From CBDANW01 sp965197825 (GTDB lineage: Bacteria > Acidobacteriota > Vicinamibacteria > Marinacidobacterales > DATDRI01), in NCBI GenBank assembly GCA_965197825.1, contig CBDANW010000003.1, positions 2,108,001 through 2,172,000 of the forward strand: DNA of 64,000 bases, read 5' to 3'. Under the pieces are notes generated by a model. That model worked only from the letters and a program-made list of their open reading frames with translations, searched no databases and was not told the origin of the DNA. Each line of letters begins with the position of its first letter. The first letter of the stretch is position 1. Positions 54,080-62,053 of this stretch are shown here, one piece after another. The translations under genes were made by a program, and so were the position numbers.

Positions 54080-55128
54080 TCAGGCTGCCTCTCGCCACTC
54101 GTATCGATGGTGCAGTCCACCGACTCGCGGCAGTGCGACTACTTTCGCCGTAGGAGACGGTCGGTGCGTGACCGTTCTCAAGCTCGGTGTGTCCTTGTTC
54201 AGCCCCAAGTGGCAACGGTCCTCGTGATAGTAGCTGATGTAAGCTCGCACGAGCCGGATGAGATGACGTGCGCCGAGAACCACGACGTGCTCAAGGAGCT
54301 CGCGACGGCAGCTGCCGACCCACCGCTCCGCAGTTCCGTTTTGCCATGGGCTGCGAAACGAAGTGCGAACGGGTTTTGTGCCCGTTGCATTGATGAACTC
54401 GATGACCGCAGCGCTAAAGATGAAGTCGCGATCGAAGATGAGATATTTCGGAGCGGTGTCGTAGGGAAACGCCTCACGCAGTTGCTGAATAACCCAAGCA
54501 GACGTCGGGTGGAAGGTGGCGTTGAAGTGAACGATGTGCCGACGGCCGTGCTCGATGACGAAGAAGCCGTACAGCAGCCGGAGCGACGCGGTGGGCACGG
54601 TGAACAGATCCATGGCGGCGATATCGTCTTTATGGTTGCGCAAGAAAGCCATCCATCGCTTCAGCTGGTCGGGCTCCGCGGGACGCCGCGCAGGTATCGC
54701 GACACCGTGCTCTCGGAGATGATGAAACCAAGCTTGGTGAGCTCAGCATGGATGCGTGGCGCCCCCCAGCCGTCTTGCGCCATCGTGCGGACGAGGCGGC
54801 GAATCTCGGCATCAATCCGAGGCCGACCGGGATGGCGGCGCTGCGAGATCTTTGCCCAGTACCGTCGGAATCGGTCGCGATGCCAACGGGCCACGGTGTC
54901 CGCGTGGACGATGAGCAGGCGGCTCGCCCACACGGGCCACGAACCTCGAAGGGCAACCCAGAAAGCCCGTTCCGTGTCGTCGAGCGGTGGGCGTGGGCGC
55001 TCTTTCTTCAGCGCCGTCACTTGCTGCCACAAAGCAACGTTCTCCAACACCAGGTCGGCGCGGTGCCGACACATCACCCGAATGGCACGGACGCCAAGTG
55101 AGACGAGGAAGACAACAACGTCGAGCAT
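54080..55128 (-). pseudogene. rve-type transposase with one frameshift
   Basis: The N-terminal piece (54661-55128) has HRADLVLENVALWQQVTALK and GRPRIDAEIRRLVRTMAQDG. The C-terminal piece (54080-54652) has DIAAMDLFTVPTA, LIFDRDFIFSAAV and GTAERWVGSCRRELLEHVVV. A one-base deletion near 54656 separates them (RSPDQLKRWMAFLRNH if corrected). A terminal-repeat-like CGTCCTGTGCATCGTCAAAA is at about 55204-55225 (minus strand). It is a relative of the A and C families. Confidence 0.85.
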
Positions 55129-55244
55129 AGCGGCGGAGTTTCGCCGTCTTCGGCCCAGAATTCAAGCGGAGCGTAAGTCCTTGATTTCGTGGGCGAAGCA
55201 GTTTTGACGATGCACAGGACGGATCCGGCTGTGAAGCTGAGGAA

Positions 55245-57410
55245 CTAGCCAGGAGCTGGCTTGTCCCGCTTCTTCGTGGGCTCGAACCTTAAAGGGACGC
55301 GGCCAGTCCGAGCAGTGGTTTTCGGTTTTGTGGGTTGCCTGTTCTGGGGTCTTGCTCGTCGTTCGTGTAGCCGTCGGAGCACCAAGTAGAAGTCTTCCTG
55401 CATCCGGACCGACTTGTTGCCGGGGGTGCGTTGGTAGCGATTGTCAAGCGTCTGATCGAGGATGCGGACCTTGGTATTGTCCTCCCACTGAAGGTCTAGA
55501 AACGACTGCAGCTCGTTCTGAAGTGAGGTGTCGTAGATGGGGACACCCACCTCAACTCGCCCGTCCAAGTTTCGTGGCATCCAGTCCGCCGATGAAATGA
55601 AATACTTGGGTGCTCCGCCGTTACAGAAAACCATGATACGGGAGTGCTCGAGGTATTTGTCTACGATACCCATTGCCTTGATCCCATCGGCTCGTTCCAC
55701 CTCATCGGGTAGCATCGAGAACATTCCTCTTACGTTCAGTCTCAGTTTCACCCCCGCATCGCACGCGTCGTAAAGAAGGCCGATGAGCTCGGGGTCGGTA
55801 AGATTGTTGAGCTTCAAATCGATGAACGCTTGGCGACCTCGGCTGGCATTCTTGGCCTCATTTCGAATCAGCTTCGCCAACCGCGGGCGCACGTTGAAAG
55901 GAGAGACGATCAAATGCTTATAGGCATCAACCGGGTACTTGCTTTCGAAGAAATCGAAAATCGTACGAACCTCCCGCGTCAACCGGCTGTCAGCAGTCAG
56001 TAAGGCATGGTCGCTGTAGATTTTCGTCGTGTCATCGTTGAAGTTTCCCGTTCCGACAACCGCACAGTAGAGCGTTTGGCGCTTCACTCTGCGCTCAATC
56101 AAGCATAGTTTCGAGTGGACCTTGAGCTCAGGGACGCCATGGATGACGCGAACGCCCTCGTCTTCGAGCCGGTTTGCTAGCTCGATGTTGGTCATTTCGT
56201 CGAAACGGGCCCTCAGCTCGATGACCGCCGTGACATCCTTGCGGTTTTGCACCGCGTTGATGAGGGCGTTAACCACCGCAGAGTCTCTCGCGATCCGATA
56301 GAGGGTCGTCTTTATCGAGGTCACATACGGGTCGATGGCAGCTTCTCTGAGAAGCGCGACCACAGACTCGAAAGACTGATAGGGAAAGTGGAGAAGCACG
56401 TCTCGTTTGGCTACCGTAGTAAGGAAACTCCCCTGCGAACTCAAATGTCGGTTCGCGAGTGCAGAGCGAGGTTCGTCCCGTAACGAGCTCGACCCAACAC
56501 GTGGGAACTTCATAAAGTCTTTGAAGTTGTGATACTTCGCGCCCGGAATCAAAGTATCCTGCCTCGTCAAGCGGAGCTTGCTGGTCAGAAATTTCAGCAG
56601 CGGTGGCGATATGTCGGCATCATAGACGAAACGGACCGGAGCGCCCTGCGTTCTTTGTTTCAAGCTCTTGGTGACTTTGCGGATGTAGCTCTCCGAGAGA
56701 TCGCTTTCGATGTCGAGCTCCGCGTCTCGAGAGACTTTGATTGTGAATGCCTCCAACCGGTCGACGTTCAGGAGAGAAAAGATGTCGCCCAAACAGAACC
56801 GGATGACATCATCGACCAAAATGATGAAGTAATCGCCGTTCGGAGACGGCAACTGCAAGAACCTTTCTGGACCGCTCTGGGGCACTTCGATGAGCGCATA
56901 TTTGGCCTTGACCACGCGAGCTCTCTCGGGAAACAAGATCGCCAAATAGATCGATTCGTCACGAAGCGTCGGGAACTTGTCCCGAGGGTGGAGCATGATG
57001 GGCATCAATTTGGAGCGTAGGTGGGTCTGGAAGTAGTCTCTGATGAACTCCCCTTGTTCGCTAGTCAATTGCTCGTTGTTGACAATAAAGATCCTCTCTT
57101 TGGCCAACTCCTTCAGAACCTGGTTATACGTCGCGTCGAAATCTCGATGCAGGGCCAGCGACGTCTCTTGGATCTCCTTCAGTACCTTCTTTGGGTCGTA
57201 TCCCAAGATCCGTCTGGCTTTCTTCCTTAGCTGCGCGATACGTCTCAGAGTGGCCACCCGGACACGGAAGAACTCGTCAAGATTGGAGGAATAAATTCCC
57301 AAGAACTTGATGCGCTCCAGTATGGGAACCTTAGGGTCGGCGGCTTCTTGGAGGACCCGGGCATTGAAAGAGAGCCAACTCAGCTCCTTGGCCCGAAGAT
57401 TCGTCTTCAT
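55245..57410 (-). CDS. ppk1: Polyphosphate kinase 1
   Basis: 721 residues, close to the family length. The N-domain (MKTNLRAKELSWLSFNARVL) is followed by SSNLDEFFRVRVA. The catalytic phospholipase-D-like halves have the phosphorylated His region HGVPELKVHSKLCLIERR and the second His in EHSRIMVFCNGG. The extended basic C-terminus is not conserved. It makes polyphosphate from ATP at the membrane and in the cytoplasm. The start was chosen by family match; family-A debris begins 30 bases upstream, so its native promoter may be lost or replaced. With PPK2 at 50.6 kb both polyphosphate branches lie close together. Confidence 0.97.
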   Translation of the reverse strand: MKTNLRAKELSWLSFNARVLQEAADPKVPILERIKFLGIYSSNLDEFFRVRVATLRRIAQLRKKARRILGYDPKKVLKEIQETSLALHRDFDATYNQVLKELAKERIFIVNNEQLTSEQGEFIRDYFQTHLRSKLMPIMLHPRDKFPTLRDESIYLAILFPERARVVKAKYALIEVPQSGPERFLQLPSPNGDYFIILVDDVIRFCLGDIFSLLNVDRLEAFTIKVSRDAELDIESDLSESYIRKVTKSLKQRTQGAPVRFVYDADISPPLLKFLTSKLRLTRQDTLIPGAKYHNFKDFMKFPRVGSSSLRDEPRSALANRHLSSQGSFLTTVAKRDVLLHFPYQSFESVVALLREAAIDPYVTSIKTTLYRIARDSAVVNALINAVQNRKDVTAVIELRARFDEMTNIELANRLEDEGVRVIHGVPELKVHSKLCLIERRVKRQTLYCAVVGTGNFNDDTTKIYSDHALLTADSRLTREVRTIFDFFESKYPVDAYKHLIVSPFNVRPRLAKLIRNEAKNASRGRQAFIDLKLNNLTDPELIGLLYDACDAGVKLRLNVRGMFSMLPDEVERADGIKAMGIVDKYLEHSRIMVFCNGGAPKYFISSADWMPRNLDGRVEVGVPIYDTSLQNELQSFLDLQWEDNTKVRILDQTLDNRYQRTPGNKSVRMQEDFYLVLRRLHERRARPQNRQPTKPKTTARTGRVPLRFEPTKKRDKPAPG

Positions 57411-57441
57411 AAGAGAAAAGACCCTTTCAATGGCGAAAAGC

Positions 57442-57730
57442 CCGTCCTGTGCCAAAACTCGGCCCAGCCGGCATCGACGAAAGAACTGCGCCTCTCGAAA
57501 TCAGGCTAAGACTCTAGCACGCGAACAGGTTACGCGGCGGCCGCCAACACTTGACTGCGGAAGCACCCATCGGTGCATCGGTTGCGTGTCCTTCATCATC
57601 ATTATTATCGGCACCCTGAGCATCAGCGGGGGAACCGTCCGGCGCAGCGGGCTTCTGGTCAGGCGCCATCGTTGTCCTCCGCCGTGATTCGGCCACGGGT
57701 GCTCCGCGATAGGCGGGGCGGACACGAACT
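57442..57730 (-). repeat. Composite repeat with a truncated small gene (57570-57669)
   Basis: Family-A tip, family-B end, then on the minus strand the first 34 codons of a small gene: ATG at 57669 after GGAGG, MAPDQKPAAPDGSPADAQGA, very acidic after that. It follows the terminase-like gene by about 60 bases and is cut by the B end. The same junction is copied at 6.1 and 52.8 kb. Confidence 0.65.
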
Positions 57731-58354
57731 CTATGCAGTCGGACGCGGATGCCCCGCCGCCAATAGCGCCTTCTGAACTCTCCGCAGAACATCGGGTGCT
57801 TTCAGCATTTCGCTACTAAAGTGAGGATCGGAGGGGAGCACCAAGTCGCATACACGTCCATTTTTATCCAGTTTGTAGAATATGACAGTGGCTCGTCTAT
57901 CGGGAGCCTTTCCTTCGTGAGCTGCTCCTTTTGCTTGTGGCCCCCACCTCTCGGGGAACCGCCGCGCGAGCAGCCACATCGAAGCCTCGCAGTTCGGCGG
58001 GCGAAACTTCGACACGATCGTAGCGTACTTGACCTTCCCGTCTTTCAACTGGCCGTTTAGAATTTCGCCGCCCTTGTATTTCACCGTCTGCTGGATAATC
58101 TTGCTCTCCTCGAGGGCGCTCCGATCGATGTTCTCGAGGTGAACCAATTCGAAGTGTACCAGGGCCTTCCGGACGGACTCGTAAAACTCATGAAATAGGC
58201 CGCTCTCTACCTTCCCACGTGCGAGCCACCTGCAAAGTGTCTCTGGGGTTATGCCAGCGGACTGCGTTGCATCCTTATAGCTCATCCCTGCTCGAACGCA
58301 CCTGAGGATCTTCTCTTGGCGCTCGGGGGTGAGTTTAGTTTTCCGTCCAGCCAT
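57731..58354 (-). CDS. Phage terminase small-subunit-like protein 1
   Basis: 207 residues starting MAGRKTKLTPERQEKILRCV. A helix-turn-helix follows (YKDATQSAGITPETLCRWLA), then the small-subunit block FHEFYESVRKALVHFELVHL and the C-terminal ASMWLLARRFPERWGP, typical of terminase small subunits that recognise phage DNA for packaging. No large subunit or other packaging gene is nearby. Its last 25 codons are duplicated at 6380-6461. Confidence 0.75.
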   Translation of the reverse strand: MAGRKTKLTPERQEKILRCVRAGMSYKDATQSAGITPETLCRWLARGKVESGLFHEFYESVRKALVHFELVHLENIDRSALEESKIIQQTVKYKGGEILNGQLKDGKVKYATIVSKFRPPNCEASMWLLARRFPERWGPQAKGAAHEGKAPDRRATVIFYKLDKNGRVCDLVLPSDPHFSSEMLKAPDVLRRVQKALLAAGHPRPTA

Positions 58355-58480
58355 GTTTGGGGGAATCTTAAAATTCACGGAATTGTCCGCGCTTGGCCTC
58401 TTTCCTGGCAATTGCGCAGTCTTATTCTCCCCCATTCGGCGCATACGTCCATTATCCGGTATCAGGTAAATGAGGGTGGG

Positions 58481-58945
58481 TTATCTATCGCGAGCCTCTC
58501 CTTCGTGAGCTTCTCCTCTTGCTCGTGGCCCCCACCTATCGGGGAACCGCCGCGCGAGCAGCCACGCCGACCTCTTCCAGTTCCGCGGGCGAGACTCCGT
58601 CACGGTCGTAGCGTACTTGACCTTCCCGTCTTTCAACTGGCCGTTTAGGATTTCGCCGACCTCGTATCTCTCCGTCTGCCGGGTGATCTTGCTCTCCTCG
58701 AGGGCGCTCCGCTCGATGTTCCCGAAGTGAACCCATTCGAAGTGTGCCAGGGCCTCCTGGACGGACTCGTAAAATTCATGAAATAGGCCGCTCTCCGCCT
58801 TCTCCCCACGTGCGATCCACCTACAAAGCGTCTCTAGGGCTATGCCAGCGGACTCCGCTGCCGCCTTATAGGTCATCCCTGCTCGAACGCACTTGAGGAT
58901 CTTCTCTTGGCGCTCGGGGGTGAGTTTGGTTTTCCGCCCAGCCAT
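58481..58945 (-). CDS. Phage terminase small-subunit-like protein 2
   Basis: 154 residues, a tandem paralogue of protein 1: MAGRKTKLTPERQEKILKCV, a helix-turn-helix, FHEFYESVQEALAHFEWVHF and SAWLLARRFPDRWGPRA. It is shorter at the C-terminus because of an earlier stop after EARDR. Close similarity to its neighbour suggests local duplication. Confidence 0.7.
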   Translation of the reverse strand: MAGRKTKLTPERQEKILKCVRAGMTYKAAAESAGIALETLCRWIARGEKAESGLFHEFYESVQEALAHFEWVHFGNIERSALEESKITRQTERYEVGEILNGQLKDGKVKYATTVTESRPRNWKRSAWLLARRFPDRWGPRARGEAHEGEARDR

Positions 58946-58989
58946 GTTTCGGGAAATTTTACCATAGGTTCCGTTCTTGATAAAATTGA

Positions 58990-59140
58990 CGAGATAGGCT
59001 GCTCTTGGCCTGCTCCCCACGCGCGAAACAGGCGTAGAACGTGGCCTTATTGACGCCTGCGACGTCTGCGACCTACCCCCGGCATCCTTAGCCAGAACGC
59101 ACTCCCGGATGGTTTTTGGCGCTCGGGGGGTCACTTTGTG
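58990..59140 (-). pseudogene. Decayed third terminase small-subunit-like copy
   Basis: KTIRECVLAKDAG, then after a frame change VADVAGVNKATFYACFARGE: the helix-turn-helix region of a more diverged relative. No start or end remains. Confidence 0.5.
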
Positions 59141-59219
59141 TCCATTATTCTCTGTGAACTCCCTGTTTTTCACGGTTGCCAGCCGAGACCGGATAGCTCC
59201 AAACTGCACTATCCGCCAT

Positions 59220-59521
59220 CCCGTCCTGTGCCAAAACTCGGCCCTTTTGAAAGACCATGGCTGTAATTTAATGCACTGTAAAGTCTTAGTGTCATTTTGC
59301 CAACACTTAATGGTGGAAGCACCCATGAGGTCTGTGTGAGCGGCAGGGCTGCCTGACCAACAGTAGGAATTGCACATGGTACGTCATGATGGATCCGAAG
59401 ATAACACCCTCGGGCCAGACGATTGTAAAGGCCACGGCCCTTGGCACCATCGCAAAACACAGACGCTAAGCTGCTGATTTATCGGCTATTTCAAGAGGGC
59501 CGAGTTTTGGCACAGGACGGG
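59220..59521. mobile_element. Family-A palindromic mini-element (copy 3)
   Basis: A ends at both sides, an internal family-B end, same orientation and interior as 538-860 but about 20 bases shorter. Confidence 0.75.
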
Positions 59522-59572
59522 ATGATCCTCGCATCACAGCAAGGGCCCTCCGAATAAAGAGCGGGTGAGAAT

Positions 59573-59725
59573 CGGTTATAGCCGATAAAATGGATCGGTT
59601 ATATAGTTGCGGCCGATTCGGTGGGTGCCTGAGCGAAAAGTGCCCGGATTTCGAGGCGATTTCGCAGATTATAACTGAAAAAAAGCCTCTAAAATATAAC
59701 CGCTTTGGTATAACCGATATAACCT
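59573..59725. repeat. Inverted CGGTTATA / TATAACCG cluster
   Basis: CGGTTATA at 59573-59580 and 59596-59603. TATAACCG at 59695-59702 and 59709-59716, then ATATAACC at 59718-59725. The spacer is AT-rich with an A-run. No gene is seen between 59522 and 59790. Confidence 0.6.
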
Positions 59726-59790
59726 AGCGACCTAAGGCCACTTTTTCGGATTTCGAGCCTCTCAATGCCCTGTTTGTATGGAATCCAGTG

Positions 59791-60110
59791 GAGACCGGAT
59801 AGCTCCGAACTGCACCATCCGCCACCCAGTCTGGCCAATTGTGGCACTGCAGAGACGGGTGAGATTTCCGCGCGGTTGGCGGGGTTTTGCAGGGGTAGGT
59901 GTCACCAGAGACGCGCTAGAAGGGCTGAAGAGGCCTCATTTTCGGTTTTGGTCTCTAATCTCGATTTTCGAGTGCCACGTTTGCGCCAAAGGGGGGGAGC
60001 GGGTCGCTGACAGGGCCGTGCAGCGTCGGAAAAGAGGCCGCCCGAGGGGTCCAGAATCAAGGCCAGGGCTACCACGGCGTAGCCGGCTAGCACGTTCTGG
60101 TCCAGGTGCG
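59791..60110 (+). repeat. Repeat G, copy 2
   Basis: Matches 30886-31209 over its length. It lies upstream of the terminase-like genes. Confidence 0.75.
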
Positions 60111-60268
60111 GCCTGGATCCAGGTCTCCGCCCGGGAGCGTGGCATCCCGTTGCTGGACGGTGTTTTCCCTGCGCGTGCGGGGAACCCGAATCGCCGACAT
60201 CGCCTCCGACACGCCCCAGATCTGGGGCTCGCCATGGGTCGATGACGATCGAAACGGCCCGGCGCGCC

Positions 60269-60353
60269 AGTCTTGAGTTCGTTTGTGTTTTTGGACAGGA
60301 CGCGGAAGCACCAATCAAGTTTGGTGCGCGCGGGTGAATAAATAGAAGGCACA
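60269..60353. repeat. F motif (copy 5) followed by a family-C tip
   Basis: TCTTGAGTTCGTTTGTGTTT then TTGGACAGGACGC, followed by GGAAGCACC (B-like tip) and GATGAATAAATAGAAGGCAC-type family C. Confidence 0.55.
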
Positions 60354-60653
60354 CCTACGCCCAAGACAAAAGTCGGAAACACGCTTACGTCAACATTCGG
60401 AACGGCAATGCTTGAGAGCATCCCGTTCATCGTCGCCGCGGCCAGAAATCTAAGCGTGGTCGATTTCGCCAGTTTTGCCAGTCACTCCAAGGCAGCACTC
60501 GTCCGGTACGTAATGTCGTAGTTGATGATGAAGTCCAGTTCCTCTTCTGTGAAGCCGAAGTGGCGCGCGAGGACCAAGTCGATTTCATCAACGATAGGCT
60601 TGCACTCAGCATATTTAAACGTCTCTATCTTAAGGTTTCCCTTACACATCCTG

Positions 60654-62053
60654 GGTCAAGTCTTAATTTTCCTGTCAAATCTCCGTACGGTTCCCCGCGC
60701 TCGGTTAAGCTGCTGATTCCTCCGACGTGCCTTGCGGGAGAAGCTCGTTGCGAAGCTCCTCGACTTTCCTGGCGGCGAAGACATCCATCCTCACGCCGCG
60801 CCATTTGTTTGCGACGGCCAAGAGCACAGCGAACGAGAGTTTCATCGCGGCCTCCTCGGTGAAGAAGTGAGGAATGACCTTTGTGCGACGTTTGTGCTCT
60901 CCGAACGTGCGCTCAAGTAGATTCGACGTGCGAAGCCTTTTGTGATGCGCCGCAGGAAGGCGTAGCGCCTGAAGACACGCTTCGAGGGTCTCTTCCATGC
61001 ACTTCATCGCGCTCGGGAATCGTTGACGGTACCGAGCGATCACCTCCCGACCCTTCTTCAGCCCTTGCTCGTAGCTGTTCGCATGGAACGACTCAAGGAT
61101 GGCCGCCTTGAGTTCGTCGCGCACTTCCTTCGGAGCCTTGCCCAGGATGTTCTCGAGGCGGTGCTTCTGGCAACGTTGCTTGAGGCTTCGAGGGAAGACC
61201 TCTGCGATCGCTTTGAGCACTCCAGGATTCCCGTCCGTCACGATGAGCAACGGCTCCCTCATTCCTCGGGCCACTATCTCCTGCAAGAACCCCTTCCAGT
61301 TCTCGTAGGATTCTCGGTTGCCGACACCGATATGAAGAAGAACTCGCGTCCCATCAGCGCGATAGCCGGTCGCAACGAGGATGGGCTCTTTCCTCTCCGC
61401 TCCTTGGTGGTAGCGCAGGTACGTGCCGTCGAGCTCGAGATACAACAGCTTCTCGTTCGAGAGATCCCGTTTTCGAAACGCCTCGAAATCCTCCGACAGA
61501 CACCGTGTGACCCGGCTCACCACCGACTTCGAGACACCCGTGCCGCTCAGCACGTCCGCGAACGTCGCCTCAATGTCACGCGTCGACATCCCGTGGACGT
61601 ACATCCGCGCGATCAGTTCATCGAGTTTCTCGGTCCGGCTCACGTAGGCGTCGAGAATCTTTGACTGAAACACCTTCTCTGTTTCTCGTACCCGCGGCAC
61701 TTGCACCGTCACCGCTCCCTCGCCCGTGAGGACCCGATGCGACTCATACCCGTTGCGTCGTCCCTTCTCCTTCGTCGTTGCCGGAGCGTTCTCATAGTAG
61801 TTTCGACCCAACGCCTCCGTCACCTCGCGCTCCAACGCATATTGAAGCATCATCTGAGCTCCCGACCGGACGATCTCCGAGAGATTCATCTCCCCAAATA
61901 CCAGTTGTTCCTCGAACTGCTTGAGCAATCGCTGACTCGGTAGTACCTTTCCCATGATGTATGGTTCTCCTTTTCTGTCCCCATGACGGGGACGGGTTTG
62001 AGCTTGGGGAACCATACATCGTTTTTCTTTGACAGGAATCTTAAGACATCACC
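60654..62053 (-). mobile_element. IS256-family element, copy 5 (1400 bp)
   Basis: Standard ends. A 9-bp direct repeat CACATCCTG lies at 60645-60653 and 62054-62062 (the other copies have 8 bp). Inserted in the methylase gene. Confidence 0.95.
60705..61955 (-). CDS. IS256-family transposase, copy 5
   Basis: 416 residues, complete, practically identical to copy 1 in protein sequence, including FLQEIVARG. It has the AAAGGAG site before the ATG at 61955. Confidence 0.96.
   Translation of the reverse strand: MGKVLPSQRLLKQFEEQLVFGEMNLSEIVRSGAQMMLQYALEREVTEALGRNYYENAPATTKEKGRRNGYESHRVLTGEGAVTVQVPRVRETEKVFQSKILDAYVSRTEKLDELIARMYVHGMSTRDIEATFADVLSGTGVSKSVVSRVTRCLSEDFEAFRKRDLSNEKLLYLELDGTYLRYHQGAERKEPILVATGYRADGTRVLLHIGVGNRESYENWKGFLQEIVARGMREPLLIVTDGNPGVLKAIAEVFPRSLKQRCQKHRLENILGKAPKEVRDELKAAILESFHANSYEQGLKKGREVIARYRQRFPSAMKCMEETLEACLQALRLPAAHHKRLRTSNLLERTFGEHKRRTKVIPHFFTEEAAMKLSFAVLLAVANKWRGVRMDVFAARKVEELRNELLPQGTSEESAA

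Noticed and set aside
53991..55207. Long plus-strand frames across 54.0-55.2 kb (up to 366 codons)
   Set aside because: Opposite strand of a frameshifted rve transposase whose catalytic motifs are clear on the minus strand.
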